Shown here one piece after another: positions 39,811 through 41,165 of a stretch of 41,165 bases of DNA. The notes beneath the pieces are model-generated. The model had not been told where the DNA came from, searched no databases, and saw only the letters and a program-made list of their open reading frames with translations. Position numbers and translations under genes: made by a program. The stretch is from Capnocytophaga sp. oral taxon 338 str. F0234 (GTDB taxonomy: Bacteria > Bacteroidota > Bacteroidia > Flavobacteriales > Flavobacteriaceae): contig NZ_GL872413.1 in the NCBI RefSeq assembly GCF_000192225.1, positions 39,602 to 80,766 on the forward strand. Reading direction: 5' to 3'. The stretch's first letter is position 1. Each line of letters opens with the position of its first letter.

Positions 39811-41165
39811 ATGAAAAGATTACTTTTACTCAGTTTTATGTTGATAGGCCTATTATGGGTCTCTTGCGAAAAAGAAGAACAAGATGGAGTTCCTCCTGTA
39901 AAAAAAGGACAAATTCCAAAAATTCAAGAACTCCCTACATTAGAGGCTTCTACTGCCAAGGAGGCTGATTTTGTAGAAGGGAAAAAACTCATTGTACACG
40001 GGAATATCACACTGCAAAACAACATTCCTTACTTCAAATTCTCTGATGGTACTCTTATAAAGATTTTCTCATATAACACTCAGAGCTTCCCTCAAGAGAT
40101 AATCACTAAGCTCAACACAGAAGGACAAGAAGTAAGTGTAACAGGAACCTTTACCAATTATAAGCTAAAGAATGGACAAACTATTAAGGAAATTGTTTAC
40201 GAAGGCAAGGAAGACCTCAATTTCGGGAAATCTCCTGAGACAGAAGAAATTCTTACCTTAGAAGCCTCTACATCCAAAGTAGCTGACTATACCGCTCATC
40301 TCGGTAAAAAGGTGAAACTACATGGAAATATAGCTGAAATACAAGGAAACAAATCCTTCTTCAAACTCTCTGACAATACACTCATACAAATATTCACGCC
40401 TAAGTTCAAAGAACTCCCTGCTGAAATAAGTGATAAACTTAAAACAGTCGGTCAAGAGGTGACCGTAACAGGGGTATTTACTGACTACAAAAAAGACGAA
40501 TCCTCCCCTGTAGTACGACAAATTATCTACCAAAATGCTACAGAGGACTTACTTTTCGGAAATATAACCCCTCCTACCCCAGAAGAAGTTCCTACCTTAG
40601 AAGTTTCTACAGCTAAAATAACCGATTATACTGCTCATCTCGGTAAAAAGGTGAAACTACATGGAAATATAGCTGAAATACAAGGAAACAAATCCTTCTT
40701 CAAACTCTCTGATAATACACTCATACAAATATTCACGCCTAAGTTCAAAGAACTTCCCTCTGAAATAAGTGATAAACTTAAAACAGTCGGTCAAGAGGTG
40801 ACCGTAACAGGGATATTTACTGACTACAAAAAAGACGAATCCTCCCCTGTAGTACGACAAATTATCTACCAAAATGCTACAGAGGACTTACTTTTCGGAA
40901 ATATAACCCCTCCTATTCCAGAAGAAATTCCTACCTTAGAAGCCTCTACATCCAAAGTGGCGGACTATACTGCTCATCTCGGTAAAAAGGTAAAGCTACA
41001 TGGGATTATCACTATAAAGAATAATCTCCCTTATTTCAAGTTCAAGGATGGTACTGAAATTCAGGTAATCCCGCAGAATTATGATGCCCTTTCCAATGAA
41101 ACAAAGGACAAACTCGCCACAGAAGGTTATGAACTTACTGCCACTGGTACATTTAGAACACAAGG
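39811..41165 (+). CDS. Second OB-repeat surface lipoprotein (partial, runs off the window)
   Basis: An open frame from the ATG at 39811 continues past the window edge (451 codons seen). The signal peptide ends in the lipobox WVSC (Cys19) and is followed by EKEEQD, an excellent match to the Lys plus two acidic residues surface-export signal. Four OB-like repeats follow, beginning at 39937, 40255, 40594 and 40933 (spacings 318, 339 and 339 bp), each with TLEAS/VST, GKK followed by HGNI, FKxSDGT or SDNT, and TVTG-type strands. Repeats two and three are nearly identical over their cores. It is a paralogue of the protein at 38048-39622. Whether it has the same C-terminal domain cannot be seen. Confidence 0.85.
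   Translation, partial: MKRLLLLSFMLIGLLWVSCEKEEQDGVPPVKKGQIPKIQELPTLEASTAKEADFVEGKKLIVHGNITLQNNIPYFKFSDGTLIKIFSYNTQSFPQEIITKLNTEGQEVSVTGTFTNYKLKNGQTIKEIVYEGKEDLNFGKSPETEEILTLEASTSKVADYTAHLGKKVKLHGNIAEIQGNKSFFKLSDNTLIQIFTPKFKELPAEISDKLKTVGQEVTVTGVFTDYKKDESSPVVRQIIYQNATEDLLFGNITPPTPEEVPTLEVSTAKITDYTAHLGKKVKLHGNIAEIQGNKSFFKLSDNTLIQIFTPKFKELPSEISDKLKTVGQEVTVTGIFTDYKKDESSPVVRQIIYQNATEDLLFGNITPPIPEEIPTLEASTSKVADYTAHLGKKVKLHGIITIKNNLPYFKFKDGTEIQVIPQNYDALSNETKDKLATEGYELTATGTFRTQ
40255..40932 (+). repeat. Two 339-bp tandem repeats in the second OB-repeat gene
   Basis: The units at 40255-40593 and 40594-40932 are nearly identical in their cores (from the GCTCATCTCGG segment to the AATATAACCCC segment). 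The unit is a multiple of three, so copy changes keep the frame. Confidence 0.85.

Noticed and set aside
40318-40872. Two nearly identical 71-residue open frames on the - strand (40318-40533 and 40657-40872)
   Set aside because: They are antisense images of the duplicated 339-bp units of the second OB-repeat gene; their similarity reflects the repeat, not a gene family.
38132-40932. CRISPR or other short direct-repeat array
   Set aside because: Repeat units are 333 or 339 bp, coding and contiguous, without spacers.

Overview
The window looks like a chromosomal stretch of a low-GC member of the Flavobacteriaceae (Bacteroidota), most probably a Capnocytophaga. The reasons are a complete gldK-gldL-gldM-gldN cluster (type IX secretion and gliding motor), many Bacteroidota-type promoters (-7 box TAnnTTTG, sometimes with TTTG 19-20 nt upstream), signal-peptidase-II lipoproteins of which two carry the Lys-acidic export signal known from Capnocytophaga surface lipoproteins, and Bacteroidota-only families (DUF4835, DUF4300, DUF5689). 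The genus is inferred; the phylum is secure.

Left part (1-5.7 kb, + strand): pepD, then a housekeeping run bamD-rpoZ-coaBC-DUF4835-chaN with overlapping or closely packed genes. From 5.7 to 18.4 kb everything intact is on the - strand: two small membrane proteins; an ankyrin / unknown / DUF4272 operon; a three-gene unit (Lys/Arg-rich unknown protein, prfH, rtcB) matching the PrfH-RtcB2 system that rescues and reseals ribosomes cut in the decoding centre, preceded by a leader with a strong terminator and a possible antiterminator; an outer-membrane barrel; a Crp/Fnr regulator with a secreted nitroreductase; a secreted HExxH protein; and a second Crp/Fnr regulator next to an L-2-amino-thiazoline-4-carboxylate hydrolase-like gene with a perfect operator-like palindrome. 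The block of roughly 7-14.6 kb looks richer in G+C than the rest.

Middle (18.4-34.1 kb): gldKLMN, a PAS protein, a DUF4434 lipoprotein, a lysozyme-fold protein, a DUF2007-HAD operon, aspA, a membrane protein plus winged-helix regulator pair, a DUF4300 lipoprotein, an unknown protein and a GNAT acetyltransferase. Three decaying genes were found by reading through stops and frameshifts: an alpha/beta-hydrolase (about 15.3-15.6 kb), msrA (27.4-27.76 kb) and a CPA1 Na+/H+ antiporter (29.6-30.75 kb).

Right end (34.4-41.2 kb, + strand): a TonB-dependent receptor, a DUF5689 lipoprotein and a lipoprotein with three near-identical 111-residue OB-fold-like repeats form one operon closed by a strong terminator. 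A second promoter then drives a paralogous lipoprotein with at least four such repeats, cut by the window edge. This looks like a surface uptake or binding complex built on tandem OB-like modules, and it is the best candidate for an undescribed system together with the prfH-rtcB operon and its leader. No tRNA, rRNA, CRISPR array, insertion sequence or prophage was recognised.
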